Shown: one piece after another, positions 33,107-41,516 of the stretch
Numbering within the stretch: position 1 is the first letter of the stretch
How the letters are laid out: every line of letters begins with the position of its first letter
DNA from: DASUPK01 sp963833375
Lineage (GTDB): Bacteria; Actinomycetota; Thermoleophilia; Solirubrobacterales; 70-9
Reading direction: 5' to 3'
Assembly: GCA_963833375.1 (NCBI GenBank)
Contig: CAWHXR010000001.1
Coordinates: forward strand, 558,001 to 622,000
DNA: 64,000 bases
Notes under the pieces: generated by a model
What the model was told of the DNA's origin: nothing
The model's database searches: none
The model's input: the letters and a program-made list of their open reading frames with translations, nothing else
Translations under genes and position numbers: made by a program

Positions 33107-33328
33107 ATGCCAAACGTCGGACCACTAGAGATCGCCGTAGTCCTCCTGATCGTCCTGGTCGTCTTCGGGCCGAAGCGCCTGCCCGAGCTCGGCAAGTCGA
33201 TGGGGAAGGGGATCCGCGAGTTCAAGGGATCCCTCTCCATGGACGACAAGGACGAGATTGCAGTTAAGAGCTCGACCAAGCCGCCCGAGGTTGTCGAGGG
33301 CGAGGTCGTCACCGAGCACAAGCCCTAG
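33107..33328 (+). CDS. tatA: Sec-independent translocase subunit TatA
   Basis: A 73-residue protein with the classical layout: a short periplasmic N-terminus (MPNVGPLE), one membrane helix IAVVLLIVLVVFGPKRLPELG with the conserved FGPK hinge, the amphipathic helix KSMGKGIREFKGSLS and a charged C-terminal tail. It forms the pore-like oligomer of the Tat system that exports folded proteins. GTG at 33104 is an alternative start; the ATG at 33107 has AAAGGA upstream. It is 3 bp from tatC. Confidence 0.95.
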   Translation: MPNVGPLEIAVVLLIVLVVFGPKRLPELGKSMGKGIREFKGSLSMDDKDEIAVKSSTKPPEVVEGEVVTEHKP

Positions 33329-33331
33329 TCA

Positions 33332-34102
33332 ATGGCCCGGGTTCGGCCGGTCAGCTTCGAGGACCGGATCCCGCTCGTCGAGCACCTGGACGAGCTTCGC
33401 ACGCGGATCCTCGTCTCGATCTCGGCGTTTGCGGTCGCCTTCACGCTCTGCTTCTGGCAGAACGGCAGGCTGCTGGATATCGCCAACGCACCGCTGCCCG
33501 GCAACCGGACCCCGATCACGTTCGGGGTCGCCGAGCCATTCACCACCACCGTGACGATCACCGTGTACGCGGCGATCGTGCTCTCGCTGCCGGTGATCCT
33601 CTACGAGGCTTACGCCTACGTGCTGCCGGCGCTCACCGACCGCGAGCGCCGGGTGATCGTCCCCTTCCTGGTCATGGTGCCGGTGCTGTTCTGCGCCGGG
33701 GCGGTCTTCGGCTACTTCGTCGTCCTGCCGGCCGCCACCAAGTTCCTTCTCAACTTCAACGCGAGCCAGTTCAACATCCAGATCCGGGCGAAGGACTACT
33801 ACAGCTTCTTCACCATGACGGTCGGGGTGATGGGGCTTATCTTCCAGCTCCCGATCGGGATCCTGGCCGTCACCCGGCTTGGGATCGTCACTCCCAAGCA
33901 GCTCGCCCAGAACCGCCGCTACGCCTATCTGGTGATCGCCATCGTCGCGATGCTCCTCCCAGGCACCGACCCGATCAGCATGCTTCTGGAGATGGTCCCC
34001 CTGCTCCTGCTCTTCGAGGCCAGCCTGGTGCTGGCGCGGGTGTTTGGGACCCCGGCTCGAGCGGATTCCGAGACGGAGCTCGCGACCGCGGACTCCACGT
34101 AG
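33332..34102 (+). CDS. tatC: Twin-arginine translocase subunit TatC
   Basis: A 256-residue six-helix membrane protein. The N-terminal signature IPLVEHLDELRTRILVSIS is diagnostic of TatC, and the later segments FLVMVPVLFCAGAVFGYFVVLPA and IFQLPIGILAVTRLG match the family. TatC binds the twin-arginine signal and recruits TatA. With tatA directly upstream, and no tatB-like gene, this is a minimal TatAC system. A Tat substrate gene, the ferritin-like protein, precedes the pair. Confidence 0.96.
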   Translation: MARVRPVSFEDRIPLVEHLDELRTRILVSISAFAVAFTLCFWQNGRLLDIANAPLPGNRTPITFGVAEPFTTTVTITVYAAIVLSLPVILYEAYAYVLPALTDRERRVIVPFLVMVPVLFCAGAVFGYFVVLPAATKFLLNFNASQFNIQIRAKDYYSFFTMTVGVMGLIFQLPIGILAVTRLGIVTPKQLAQNRRYAYLVIAIVAMLLPGTDPISMLLEMVPLLLLFEASLVLARVFGTPARADSETELATADST

Positions 34103-34150
34103 CGCACTATGGGAGCGGGTCAGCTACATCGGGGAAGGCCACCGAGTGGC

Positions 34151-34182
34151 GACCTTGCCAGCCGTCGAATCCGGGGCAGGTC
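34151..34182. terminator. Imperfect hairpin after tatC
   Basis: GACCTTGCC at 34151-34159 and GGCAGGTC at 34175-34182 pair except for one bulged T, with a 15-base loop. It lies about 50 bp after the tatC stop and is a plausible terminator. The remaining gap to 34339 shows no gene. Confidence 0.35.
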
Positions 34183-34339
34183 ACCGGATTACCCCCTTTC
34201 CATGCAAAGCAGTAGTGCCCGGCCTTCCATGAGTTCGGTCGCCCAGGCGTGACCTTTGGTGCGCCCGCTGTTCGTCGGCTGACCTGCCAGACTCGCCGTT
34301 AGTCCAATCCGTCTTCCTCGCAGCCGCGTAGGCCTGACG

Positions 34340-35422
34340 ATGACCGACACGACCCAGACGACCGGCCTGTGGCCGGATGGCGCTTCGAGGGTCGGCGCTG
34401 GCGTGACGCCGTTCCAGACCGACGCCGAGGCGACGATCCGGCTCGCGGTGGGTGCCGAGGAGCTTGGTTACGCCCGCTTCGGCACCGCCGAGGGGTGGAC
34501 TAACGACGCGGTCGTGGTGCTCACGCAGATCGCGGGAGTGACCTCGCGGATCGGCCTCGTCACGGCCGTGCTCCCGGTCTGGAGCCGCACGCCGGCGGCG
34601 ATCGCGATGGCCGCGGCCGGCCTCCAGCGGGCGTCGGACGGCCGCTTCGCCCTCGGCCTCGGCGCGAGCAGCCCGCCGCTCGTCGAGGGCCTGCACGGGC
34701 TCACCTGGGACCAACCGGTCGGTCGGATCCGTGCGACGCTCGTCGCCGTCAGGGCGCTGCTCGGCGGCGCTCGCCTGCCGCTCGACCGACAGGGCGTCAG
34801 AGCGCTGCGCCTGGGCGCACCGCCCGAGCAGCCCGTACCGATCCTCCTCGCGGCACTCGCCCCGGCCTCGGTCCGCCTCGCCGGTGAGCTGGCGGACCAG
34901 TGGCTGCCATTCCTCTGGGCCCGCTCGCGGCTTTCCGACGGCCGAGCCCTGCTCGCCGAGGGCGAGGCGCTTGCCGAGGTCCCGGCGGCGACCGCGGTAA
35001 CCCCCAGCGTCCCGCTCGCGATCGGTGAAGACGAGGCGGCCGCCCGGCAGATCGCTGCTGGTTGGCTGCTCGCCTATCTCACCCGCATGGGCCCCCTGTA
35101 TCCGCGGATGCTCCGGGATCAGTTCGGATTCGCGGACGAGGTCGATGCGCTGCTCGGCGCCAACGAGGGCGGCGGGCCGCCGCAACTGCCCGCGGCGGCG
35201 GAGGGGCTGGCGCGCGAGGTGACCGTGATGGGCACCCACGACGAGGCGCCGGACGCCGTCCGCGCCTGGCGCGAGGCGGGGGCGGACGCGATCGACCTGG
35301 TGTTGCCTCTTGGATTGCCCGAGGAGCAACTCCAAGAGATGCTCCAGGCCGCCGCGCCTGCGACCTCCCCCGGAGGCGAGCAAAGTCCGCCGAAGGGAGA
35401 GCTGTCGTCGCCGCGCCCTTAG
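34340..35422 (+). CDS. LLM-class flavin/F420-dependent oxidoreductase
   Basis: A 360-residue luciferase-like TIM-barrel protein: GVTPFQTDAEATIRLAVGAEELGY at the N-terminus, ITSRIGLVTAVLPVWSRTPAAIAM, RFALGLGASSPPLVEGLHG and the AALAPASVRLAGELAD cofactor-side helix. It is longer than the neighbour-type LLM at 8815-9747, with a low-complexity tail (TSPGGEQSPPKGELSSPRP). Such proteins use F420 or FMN for hydride transfer to small organics. It stands alone, preceded by a 237-bp non-coding gap containing only the post-tatC hairpin. Confidence 0.87.
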   Translation: MTDTTQTTGLWPDGASRVGAGVTPFQTDAEATIRLAVGAEELGYARFGTAEGWTNDAVVVLTQIAGVTSRIGLVTAVLPVWSRTPAAIAMAAAGLQRASDGRFALGLGASSPPLVEGLHGLTWDQPVGRIRATLVAVRALLGGARLPLDRQGVRALRLGAPPEQPVPILLAALAPASVRLAGELADQWLPFLWARSRLSDGRALLAEGEALAEVPAATAVTPSVPLAIGEDEAAARQIAAGWLLAYLTRMGPLYPRMLRDQFGFADEVDALLGANEGGGPPQLPAAAEGLAREVTVMGTHDEAPDAVRAWREAGADAIDLVLPLGLPEEQLQEMLQAAAPATSPGGEQSPPKGELSSPRP

Positions 35423-35477
35423 GGCACGCGCACGGCGGGAATCTGGCGCCCCATAGCGGCGATCGCGCATCGCAGCT

Positions 35478-36131
35478 CTAACCGAAGGGGCGACCGCTCG
35501 GTCGTGAGGCGATCGACCAGCGCCAGGGAGGTTCCTCGCCCGGCGGGAACTCGTAGTGGTCCCGGCCGGGCAGGGTCTCAAGCGGGACCAGCGCGGGGTC
35601 GTCCTCGAGGCGCAGCCTGATCGACTGGGCGGCTGCGATCTGCGCGGCGCCGGCGCTGCGGACGATCCGCCGCCAGCCGCCGCCCGGCCGGTAGAGCCAA
35701 TAGGTGACCCGGACCTCCCCGCCGGCCCCCCGGCCGTCCTCGACGGAGGTGAACTCGGTCACCCGGCGTCCCGAGGAGGTGAGCCCCGGATCCGGTCCGG
35801 GCAGGGCGCAGCTGGCGCGCAGGCAGTAGCGGAAGTCGACCGGCAGCTCGCCCCGCTCGATTCCGGGCCGCGGCGCCAGGGCGCGGACCAGCTTGCCCAG
35901 CGGAAAGCCGTATGCCAGCGCGAGAGGATTGCGGCCGCAGGGGATCGGATACCGCGGCGTGCACGCGATGCGCCTGGCGAGCATCTCGCCCAGCTCGCGG
36001 TTGCCCCGCGTCGGCGGCGAGGCCGCCAGGGCGGCGACCGCCGCCACGATCAGCAGGCCGATCACGCCCGCGAGCGCGACGTACTCGACCGAGGCGGCGC
36101 CGCGGCGCGCCGCTGGTGGTTCATCCGGCAC
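35478..36131 (-). CDS. Flp-pilin-like N-terminus fused to a large globular domain
   Basis: A 217-residue protein with an N-terminus closely resembling Flp/TadE-type prepilins: a short basic leader ending in G11 (ARRG), then AASVEYVALAGVIGLLIVA. Glutamate at +5 and tyrosine at +6 after the glycine match the prepilin-peptidase consensus, with a hydrophobic helix following. The remaining 170 residues contain four cysteines and beta-like segments and are much longer than a Flp pilin, so this is more like a pseudopilin or pilus-anchored protein. The start is GTG at 36131. No tad machinery lies in the window. Confidence 0.65.
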   Translation of the reverse strand: MPDEPPAARRGAASVEYVALAGVIGLLIVAAVAALAASPPTRGNRELGEMLARRIACTPRYPIPCGRNPLALAYGFPLGKLVRALAPRPGIERGELPVDFRYCLRASCALPGPDPGLTSSGRRVTEFTSVEDGRGAGGEVRVTYWLYRPGGGWRRIVRSAGAAQIAAAQSIRLRLEDDPALVPLETLPGRDHYEFPPGEEPPWRWSIASRPSGRPFG

Positions 36132-36220
36132 CGGCGCACGCTCCCGCGCGGGATGCGCCGCGGGACGCGCATTCGCGCCGATTCGGTGACCGGTTGGTGG
36201 CGCGGTCTATGATCGAGCCC

Positions 36221-36490
36221 ATGGAAGGCTTCGGCGGACTGTTCGGCGACCCGGAGGAGATGCGTCGCCGCATGGAGGAGCTCCAGGAGCAGATGCAGGG
36301 AGCCCAGAAGGTCGCCTGGGCGGACAACGCGATCAAGCTGGCCGTCGAGATGACGGTCGCCGCGATCAGCTCTCTGGAGCTGAGCGGCTCCAGCGACGAG
36401 CAGGCGGTCCAGGTCCGCGACGCGATCAGGATCGTCTTCCCCGAGGCCGTCACCCTGGTCCGGGAGGCCCGCGAGGGCCTGCAGGACTGA
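36221..36490 (+). CDS. Small unknown protein with N-terminal coiled coil
   Basis: An 89-residue soluble protein beginning MEGFGGLFGDPEEMRRRMEE, with a likely coiled-coil/amphipathic helix up to about residue 30, then a second helix-rich half (DNAIKLAVEMTVAAISSLEL). A start four codons upstream at 36209 is also possible. No family is recognised. The N-terminal GLFGDPEEMRRRMEELQ pattern resembles small nucleoid-associated or DNA-binding proteins of the YbaB type only superficially, so I assign no function. It precedes the SDR gene by about 50 bp. Confidence 0.65.
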   Translation: MEGFGGLFGDPEEMRRRMEELQEQMQGAQKVAWADNAIKLAVEMTVAAISSLELSGSSDEQAVQVRDAIRIVFPEAVTLVREAREGLQD

Positions 36491-36541
36491 TGCCCGCTCC
36501 AACTCAGGGGCCCTGACCGGGTGGGGCTTCCGGAGCCCTCC

Positions 36542-37324
36542 GTGAGCAGCACCGCCCTCGTCACCGGCGCGTCGTCCGGCATCGGCGCCGCGATCGCGAC
36601 GGAGCTCGCCTCGCGCGGCCACACCGTGACCCTGGTCGCCCGCCGCGAGGAGCGGCTGCGCAGCCTGGCGACCGATCTCACCTCCGAGCACGGCGTCGCC
36701 GCCGAGGTGATCGCCTGCGACCTCGGTGACCCCACGGAGCGAGACAGGCTCGAGGGCGAGCTCCGGACGCGCGGCCGTGCCGTGGAGCTGCTGGTCAACA
36801 ACGCGGGCTTCGGGCATCAGGCCGACTTCGCCACCAGCCCGCGCGAGCGGATGGTGGGGATGGTCCGGCTCAACGTCGAGGCGGTCGTCGACCTGACCAG
36901 CCGTTTCCTCACCCCGATGATGGAGCGCGGGCGTGGGTGCGTCCTCAACGTCGCCTCCCTCGGGGCCTTCCAGCCCCTTCCGGGATCCGCGGTGTACGGA
37001 GCGAGCAAGGCCTTCGTCCTCTCCTTCAGCGAGGCCATCCGCACCGAGCTGCGCGGCACCGGCGTGACGGTGACCGCGGTCTGCCCCGGGCCGGTGAGGA
37101 CCGAGTTCACGGAGGCTGCCGGGATCCCCGGCGTCGAGGAGCGCACGCCTGGGGTCGTCTGGATGTCCGCGGAGGACATCGCCCGGCACGCCGTCGACGG
37201 CACCGAGCGCGACCGCCGGGTCGTCGTCCCCGGGATGCTCAACCGCGCCAGCGCGCTCGCCGGCCAGCACAGCCCCAGGGCAGTCGCCCTGCCGCTGATC
37301 GGCCGGATCTGGCGAAACCTCTGA
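36542..37324 (+). CDS. SDR-family oxidoreductase
   Basis: A 260-residue classical short-chain dehydrogenase: the cofactor motif TALVTGASSGIGAAIA, the NNAGFG strand, the serine of VASLGAF and the catalytic YGASK. RGHTVTLVARR, with arginines after the second strand, favours NADPH. The GTG at 36542 was chosen because GGAG lies about eight bases upstream; 36521 is an in-frame alternative. It is 11 bp upstream of an alpha/beta hydrolase-like gene. The substrate is unknown; this subgroup includes DltE-like and acyl-lipid reductases. Confidence 0.88.
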   Translation: MSSTALVTGASSGIGAAIATELASRGHTVTLVARREERLRSLATDLTSEHGVAAEVIACDLGDPTERDRLEGELRTRGRAVELLVNNAGFGHQADFATSPRERMVGMVRLNVEAVVDLTSRFLTPMMERGRGCVLNVASLGAFQPLPGSAVYGASKAFVLSFSEAIRTELRGTGVTVTAVCPGPVRTEFTEAAGIPGVEERTPGVVWMSAEDIARHAVDGTERDRRVVVPGMLNRASALAGQHSPRAVALPLIGRIWRNL

Positions 37325-37335
37325 CGAGCCGGGGG

Positions 37336-38127
37336 ATGCCCACCCTCGAGGCCCGTGGCGTCGAGCTCGCCTGGAGCGAGCGGGGCGAGGGGTCGCCGGT
37401 CCTGCTGATCCACGAGACCGCGGCCACCGGCGAGGTGTGGGGGCCGGTCGCCGCGGCGCTTGCCGAGGGCTTCCGCGCGATCGCCTACGACCGCCGCGGC
37501 TGGGGCAGCTCGAGCGCCCCGGACGACTATCGGCGCACCACTGTCGAGGAGCAGAGCGAGGACGCCGGGGCGCTCGCCGAATCGGTCGCGGACGAGCCGG
37601 TTGGCGTCTGCGGAGCCGGGACCGGGGCGGTGGTTGCGCTCGACCTGATGCTGCGCCGCGCCGATCTGGTCTCGGCGGCGGTGCTGATCGAACCGCCGCT
37701 GCTGCAGCTCCTCCCGATTGCGACGGAGGCGCTCTCCGGCGACAGCCGGCGGCTGGAGGACGCCGCCGCTGCCGGCCACGACCTGATCGAGCTCTACCTC
37801 TCCGGAGGCCTGCCGGCCCTCGGGCCTGGCGCCGGCCGCCTGCCCGACGAGATGGCGGCGGCGGCACGCGAGCGCCCGGCCAGCGTGATCGCCGAGCTCG
37901 GCATCGCCGCAGGCTGGAGGATGCCGCTGGCGCGCCTGGCGAACGCCGAACGCCCATCGGCGATCGTCATCTCCGCGTCGACGCCCGCGCTGGTGCGGGC
38001 CGCCTCCGAGGCGCTGGCCGACCGCCTGGCTGGCAGCTTCCCCAGGGAGGTCGACTCCGCCGCCGCGCCGCCCCACGTGGGCGCCCCCGGCGAGGTCGTG
38101 GCGGTGGTGCGCGAGCTCAGCGCGTAG
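37336..38127 (+). CDS. Alpha/beta-hydrolase-fold protein lacking the catalytic serine
   Basis: A 263-residue protein with the fold hallmarks LLIHETAATGEVWGPVAAAL and IAYDRRGWGSSSAPDDY. At the nucleophile elbow the sequence is VCGAGTGAVVALDL, where the expected G-x-S-x-G reads G-A-G-T-G, so the nucleophile is glycine. No convincing acid/histidine pair follows, although HVGAP near the C-terminus might supply a histidine. It is probably a non-hydrolytic member, a ligand-binding or decayed enzyme. It is downstream of the SDR and overlaps the convergent zinc-ribbon gene by 11 bp. Confidence 0.85.
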   Translation: MPTLEARGVELAWSERGEGSPVLLIHETAATGEVWGPVAAALAEGFRAIAYDRRGWGSSSAPDDYRRTTVEEQSEDAGALAESVADEPVGVCGAGTGAVVALDLMLRRADLVSAAVLIEPPLLQLLPIATEALSGDSRRLEDAAAAGHDLIELYLSGGLPALGPGAGRLPDEMAAAARERPASVIAELGIAAGWRMPLARLANAERPSAIVISASTPALVRAASEALADRLAGSFPREVDSAAAPPHVGAPGEVVAVVRELSA

Positions 38128-38797
38128 GGGGAAGCCTCTCCGCCTCGAGCTCGATGACGCCGCCGTGCCGGCCCAGGACGGCCCCGGTCTCGAGGACCAC
38201 CGCGATGATCGCGGTCGGGATTGCCGCGAGCACGGTGACCACGGCGTCGATCCAGAACGCCCCCAGCCCGCGGCCGGTGCCGGGCCGAAGGCGCCGCGAG
38301 GCGGCCTCGGAGGCGAAGTCGCGGTGGAAGGTGAGCAGGTTGAGGAGCGTCTGCCACATCCCGGCCATTCCGGGCCCGGCGAGGTGCCGGACCCGGCGCA
38401 CCTCGAGCCCGCGCCGGGCCAGCAGCAGCCGCGCGGCTTTGGGGGTCGGCTTGATCCGGTGCCCGCCGGGACGCAGGGCCGCCCAGTTCTCTGCCCCCAG
38501 CCAGGCCTGCAGGCTGGCCGCGTTGTCGGCTCGGACCAGGACGCGCTCGCCTTTCTCCGAGCGCCCGAAGAGGAGCGCGTCGGTCGCCTGGTCGGGCGAT
38601 GGGACCGAGCCACGGGCCAGTGCCAGGCCGCAGTTCTCGCAGCGATCGACGATCTCCTCCTCCCGCGGGCCGTAGCCGGAGCTCTCGACCCAGACGAAGA
38701 GCGGCTCGCCGCAGGCCGGGCAGCGCGCCGCTCCGGGAGGCGCTCCCTCCTCGAGGCTGACGGCCCGTCGCCGCCGGGTGCCGAGTCCGATGGCCAT
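38117..38797 (-). CDS. Zinc-ribbon protein with C-terminal membrane segment
   Basis: A 226-residue protein with two CxxC pairs (CPACGEPLFVW and CENCGLAL) forming a zinc ribbon in the first 55 residues, a middle domain, and a hydrophobic segment near residues 185-205 (VVTVLAAIPTAIIAVVLETG). The middle part RRGLEVRRVRHLAGPGMAGM recalls the C-terminal tail of some class I methyltransferases, but no SAM motif is present, so the match is uncertain. It lies 5 bp downstream of the saccharopine-dehydrogenase-like gene and is likely co-transcribed with it. Confidence 0.7.
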   Translation of the reverse strand: MAIGLGTRRRRAVSLEEGAPPGAARCPACGEPLFVWVESSGYGPREEEIVDRCENCGLALARGSVPSPDQATDALLFGRSEKGERVLVRADNAASLQAWLGAENWAALRPGGHRIKPTPKAARLLLARRGLEVRRVRHLAGPGMAGMWQTLLNLLTFHRDFASEAASRRLRPGTGRGLGAFWIDAVVTVLAAIPTAIIAVVLETGAVLGRHGGVIELEAERLPPTR

Positions 38798-38802
38798 CTG
38801 CC

Positions 38803-39942
38803 TCAGGCCTCGATCGCGACCGGCACGTGCGTCTCGAAGACCTGCCAGTCCAGGTCGAATCCCTCGAGATCGCCGAGAAAGCTCTTCGGTTCGAACGCCT
38901 GCGACGGCGCCAGCCCCCCGCGCGCCTCGAAGCCGCGCCCGGCCGCGGTCGTCGCGCCCTGGACGATCGCCGCGGCGGTGATGCCATAGACGTCCTTCCC
39001 GCTGATCACGCCCTTGCGCGCGACCTCACCGCGCTTCGCCTCGCAGACGATCGTCCACCGCATCTTCTCCCGCTGTTCGGGGGTCGGGCCCTCGGGCAGC
39101 CGCGAGATGACGGCCCCCGCCAGGCGCTTCAGCGGCGTCCTCATCGCCAGTCCGGCCGGCCACATCGCGGCCGCGAAGACCGGTGCCAGGCGCTCGGTCG
39201 ACATCGAGGACGCGTTGATGCTGGTCCGGACGTTGCGGGTCGGAACATGGCGCGGCACCGTGATCTGCTCGCCGGCGGGGTAGCGAACCATCCGCTTGCG
39301 GCCGATCGGAGCCGGGAACTCGTAGGTCCCCCTGGAGTAGCCGCCGCTCGCTTCGACCCACTCCATCTGCCGCCATTCGAGGTCCCCGCTGCCGATGATC
39401 TCCAGAGTGGTGCGGGCGGTCCCCTGGCTGGGGGTGAAGTCCTGCCAGCAGTAGTGCATGGAGAGCTCGTCGAGCTCACCCATTCCCTCGGCAGTGAGGG
39501 CGGCGATCATGTCGCCCGGCACGTAGTCGAATCCCATCGCGGGCACCACCGCCACGCCTGCTCGGGCGGCGCCGGGGCCGTACCGCTCGAACGCCATCTT
39601 CATGTAGGGCTGCTCGCCGGTCGTGTCGAGGTAGTGGGTCTGGGTCTCCACCGCCGCGGCGAGCATGGGCTCACCGAAGCGGACGAACGGCCCGGCGCAG
39701 TCAATCACCGCCGAGCAGTCGGAGAGCAGCTCTCGGAGGGACGCAGGGTCGTCGAGACTCGCGGCCCTGGCGGGCGCCTCCAGCCCGAACTCCGCCCGCA
39801 GGGCGTCGAGCTTCTCCAGATTGCGCCCCGAGACGACGAAGTCGGCCTCGCCTCGGGAGAGCTCGGCAACCACGAGCCGGCCGGTGTACCCCGTGGCTCC
39901 GTAGACGGCGATCGGTCCTGTTTGGCGGGAGATAAGCGGCAT
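38803..39942 (-). CDS. Saccharopine dehydrogenase-family (trans-acting enoyl reductase-like) protein
   Basis: A 379-residue NAD(P)-binding protein with the N-terminal Rossmann signature IAVYGATGYTGRLVVAEL, ending the first domain at about residue 130, then a catalytic domain with PAMGFDYVPGDMIAALTAEG. It matches the saccharopine reductase-like group, which in Mycobacterium includes the trans-acting enoyl reductase used for phenolic lipids; in most genomes its substrate is unknown. The ATG at 39942 was used; 39951 is also in frame. It is divergent from the CBS-domain gene, with about 20 bp between starts. Confidence 0.85.
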   Translation of the reverse strand: MPLISRQTGPIAVYGATGYTGRLVVAELSRGEADFVVSGRNLEKLDALRAEFGLEAPARAASLDDPASLRELLSDCSAVIDCAGPFVRFGEPMLAAAVETQTHYLDTTGEQPYMKMAFERYGPGAARAGVAVVPAMGFDYVPGDMIAALTAEGMGELDELSMHYCWQDFTPSQGTARTTLEIIGSGDLEWRQMEWVEASGGYSRGTYEFPAPIGRKRMVRYPAGEQITVPRHVPTRNVRTSINASSMSTERLAPVFAAAMWPAGLAMRTPLKRLAGAVISRLPEGPTPEQREKMRWTIVCEAKRGEVARKGVISGKDVYGITAAAIVQGATTAAGRGFEARGGLAPSQAFEPKSFLGDLEGFDLDWQVFETHVPVAIEA

Positions 39943-39965
39943 CGCGGCCAAGATACAGTCCTCCC

Positions 39966-40412
39966 ATGCAGCTCCGCGAGATCATGACCGCGGGGGTCGT
40001 CACGGCTGATGAGAGGGAGGAAGTGCTCCAGGTGGCGCGCCTGATGCGCGACCGTGGGGTCGGCTCCGTCGTGATCTGCGACCCCGAGGGCGGCCCGACG
40101 GCGATGATCACCGACCGCGACCTGGCCGTGCGGGTGGCGGCGGGTGACCGCTCGCTGAGCGAGGCGGTCGGGCTCCACGCCTCACGGCCGCTGATCACCG
40201 GAGAGCCCGATATGGACCTGGAGGAGGCAGCCGCGGTGATGGTGCGCCACCGGGTCCGCCGGCTGCCGGTTGTGGATCAGGGCAGGCTCGTGGGCATCGT
40301 CAGCCTCGATGACATCGCCGTCCGCACGGGCGACCTGGAGGTTGCCCACCGGATGACCGCCGAGGTGATCGAGAGGGCGCTCCCGGACTTCTACTTCCAC
40401 GAGCGCGGCTAG
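39966..40412 (+). CDS. Two-CBS-domain protein
   Basis: A 148-residue protein made of two CBS domains (about residues 1-60 and 70-125). Each ends with the usual strand-turn pattern: GGPTAMITDRDLAVRVA and VDQGRLVGIVSLDDIAVRTG. CBS pairs bind adenine nucleotides or SAM and serve as regulatory modules. There is no attached effector domain. It is divergent from the saccharopine-dehydrogenase-like gene and 18 bp upstream of a membrane protein gene. The partner it regulates is unknown. Confidence 0.92.
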   Translation: MQLREIMTAGVVTADEREEVLQVARLMRDRGVGSVVICDPEGGPTAMITDRDLAVRVAAGDRSLSEAVGLHASRPLITGEPDMDLEEAAAVMVRHRVRRLPVVDQGRLVGIVSLDDIAVRTGDLEVAHRMTAEVIERALPDFYFHERG

Positions 40413-40430
40413 TCAGGGAGACTCCCCTGC

Positions 40431-41516
40431 TTGAACTCGCTGCCGAGTAAAGAGGAGCTGCTCGCCTTCCAGGCCCGCTGGCAGAAGCCCGCTGGGCTGA
40501 CGGGGCTGGTGGCCGCCTTCGTCGTCGCCGCCTCCATCGTGTTGCAGAGGGCTGGACTCGACCTGCCCAGCGGCAATTCCGACGCGGACCAGCTGGTGTT
40601 CGTGGACGCGCACAGCGGCCGGCTGATCTTCTCGTCGGTGATCCAGGCAATCGGCTTCGCGCTCTTCCTCGTGCCGCTGCTGTTCCTCTTTCGCGCGGCG
40701 AGCGGGCGCGCTGAGCGGATGCGGGGCGCCTTCGCCGGACTGATCGTGCTCGGGCCCCTCGCGTTCGGCATCGGCCTGGCGGTCTCCTCGGTCGGCAGCT
40801 CCCACGCGGCCGACAAGTTCAAGACCCAGGAGCCGGCGGTCGTCCAGCACGCCCGCCAGCAGGCCGAGGCTGCGCAGGCGCCCACTCCGGCCTCGCCCAA
40901 GAAGGGCGAGCCCGCGACCACCACGGCGAACGGATCGACCACCTCCCCGACGGGGACCACCACCACCACCGCCGCAAAGCCGAAGACCCCGGACCAGGCG
41001 GCGAGCGACGCGCGCGAGGGCCTGGCCGACCATCTCAACAAGCACACGACGCTGCTGGTCGTCGGGGGCATCATCTCGACCGTCGGGGTGTTCGCCCTGG
41101 TGTTCGGGATGATCTACACGAACCTCTGGTCCATGCGGGTGGGGCTCCTGACCAGGTTCTGGGGCGCCCTCGGCATGGCCTTCGGCCTCTTTCTGATCAT
41201 CCCGCTCTTCCCGCCGATTCCCGGGCTGGTCCTCTGGTTCGCGGTGATCGGATTGATGTTCCTCGGGCTTTGGCCAAGGCCCCTGCCGCCCGCATGGGGC
41301 GCCGGCGAGGCGATCCCCTGGCAGCGTCCCGGCGACGACCTCGGCCAGGCCGGCGCGCAGGGACCCCCGGGCACCGTCGAGGGCAGCGGCCGCGAGGTCT
41401 CGGAGGCGCCCCTGCCCGAGGACGCGGGCGCGAACGGCGACGCGGCCGGAGCCGGCGATCAGGCTCCCGGCGAGACGCAGGGCCAGCGCCGCAAGAAGCG
41501 CAAGCGCCGCGGCTAG
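40431..41516 (+). CDS. Membrane protein of unknown function with low-complexity tails
   Basis: A 361-residue protein with about six hydrophobic segments (LVAAFVVAASIVL, QAIGFALFLVPLLFLF, LIVLGPLAFGIGLAVSS, a pair at about residues 200-250, and VLWFAVIGLMFLGLW). Segments three and four are separated by an extended T/A/S/P-rich linker (residues about 135-195). The C-terminus is acidic, then basic (QRRKKRKRRG). I do not recognise the family. The start is TTG at 40431. It shares a 4-base overlap with the convergent VOC gene. Confidence 0.75.
   Translation: MNSLPSKEELLAFQARWQKPAGLTGLVAAFVVAASIVLQRAGLDLPSGNSDADQLVFVDAHSGRLIFSSVIQAIGFALFLVPLLFLFRAASGRAERMRGAFAGLIVLGPLAFGIGLAVSSVGSSHAADKFKTQEPAVVQHARQQAEAAQAPTPASPKKGEPATTTANGSTTSPTGTTTTTAAKPKTPDQAASDAREGLADHLNKHTTLLVVGGIISTVGVFALVFGMIYTNLWSMRVGLLTRFWGALGMAFGLFLIIPLFPPIPGLVLWFAVIGLMFLGLWPRPLPPAWGAGEAIPWQRPGDDLGQAGAQGPPGTVEGSGREVSEAPLPEDAGANGDAAGAGDQAPGETQGQRRKKRKRRG

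Noticed and set aside
34103..34339. tRNA-like stretch (GTCGAATCC) after tatC
   Set aside because: It resembles a T-loop, but the loop lacks one base of the consensus and no acceptor, D- or anticodon stems can be built around it; the pairing that does exist fits a hairpin.
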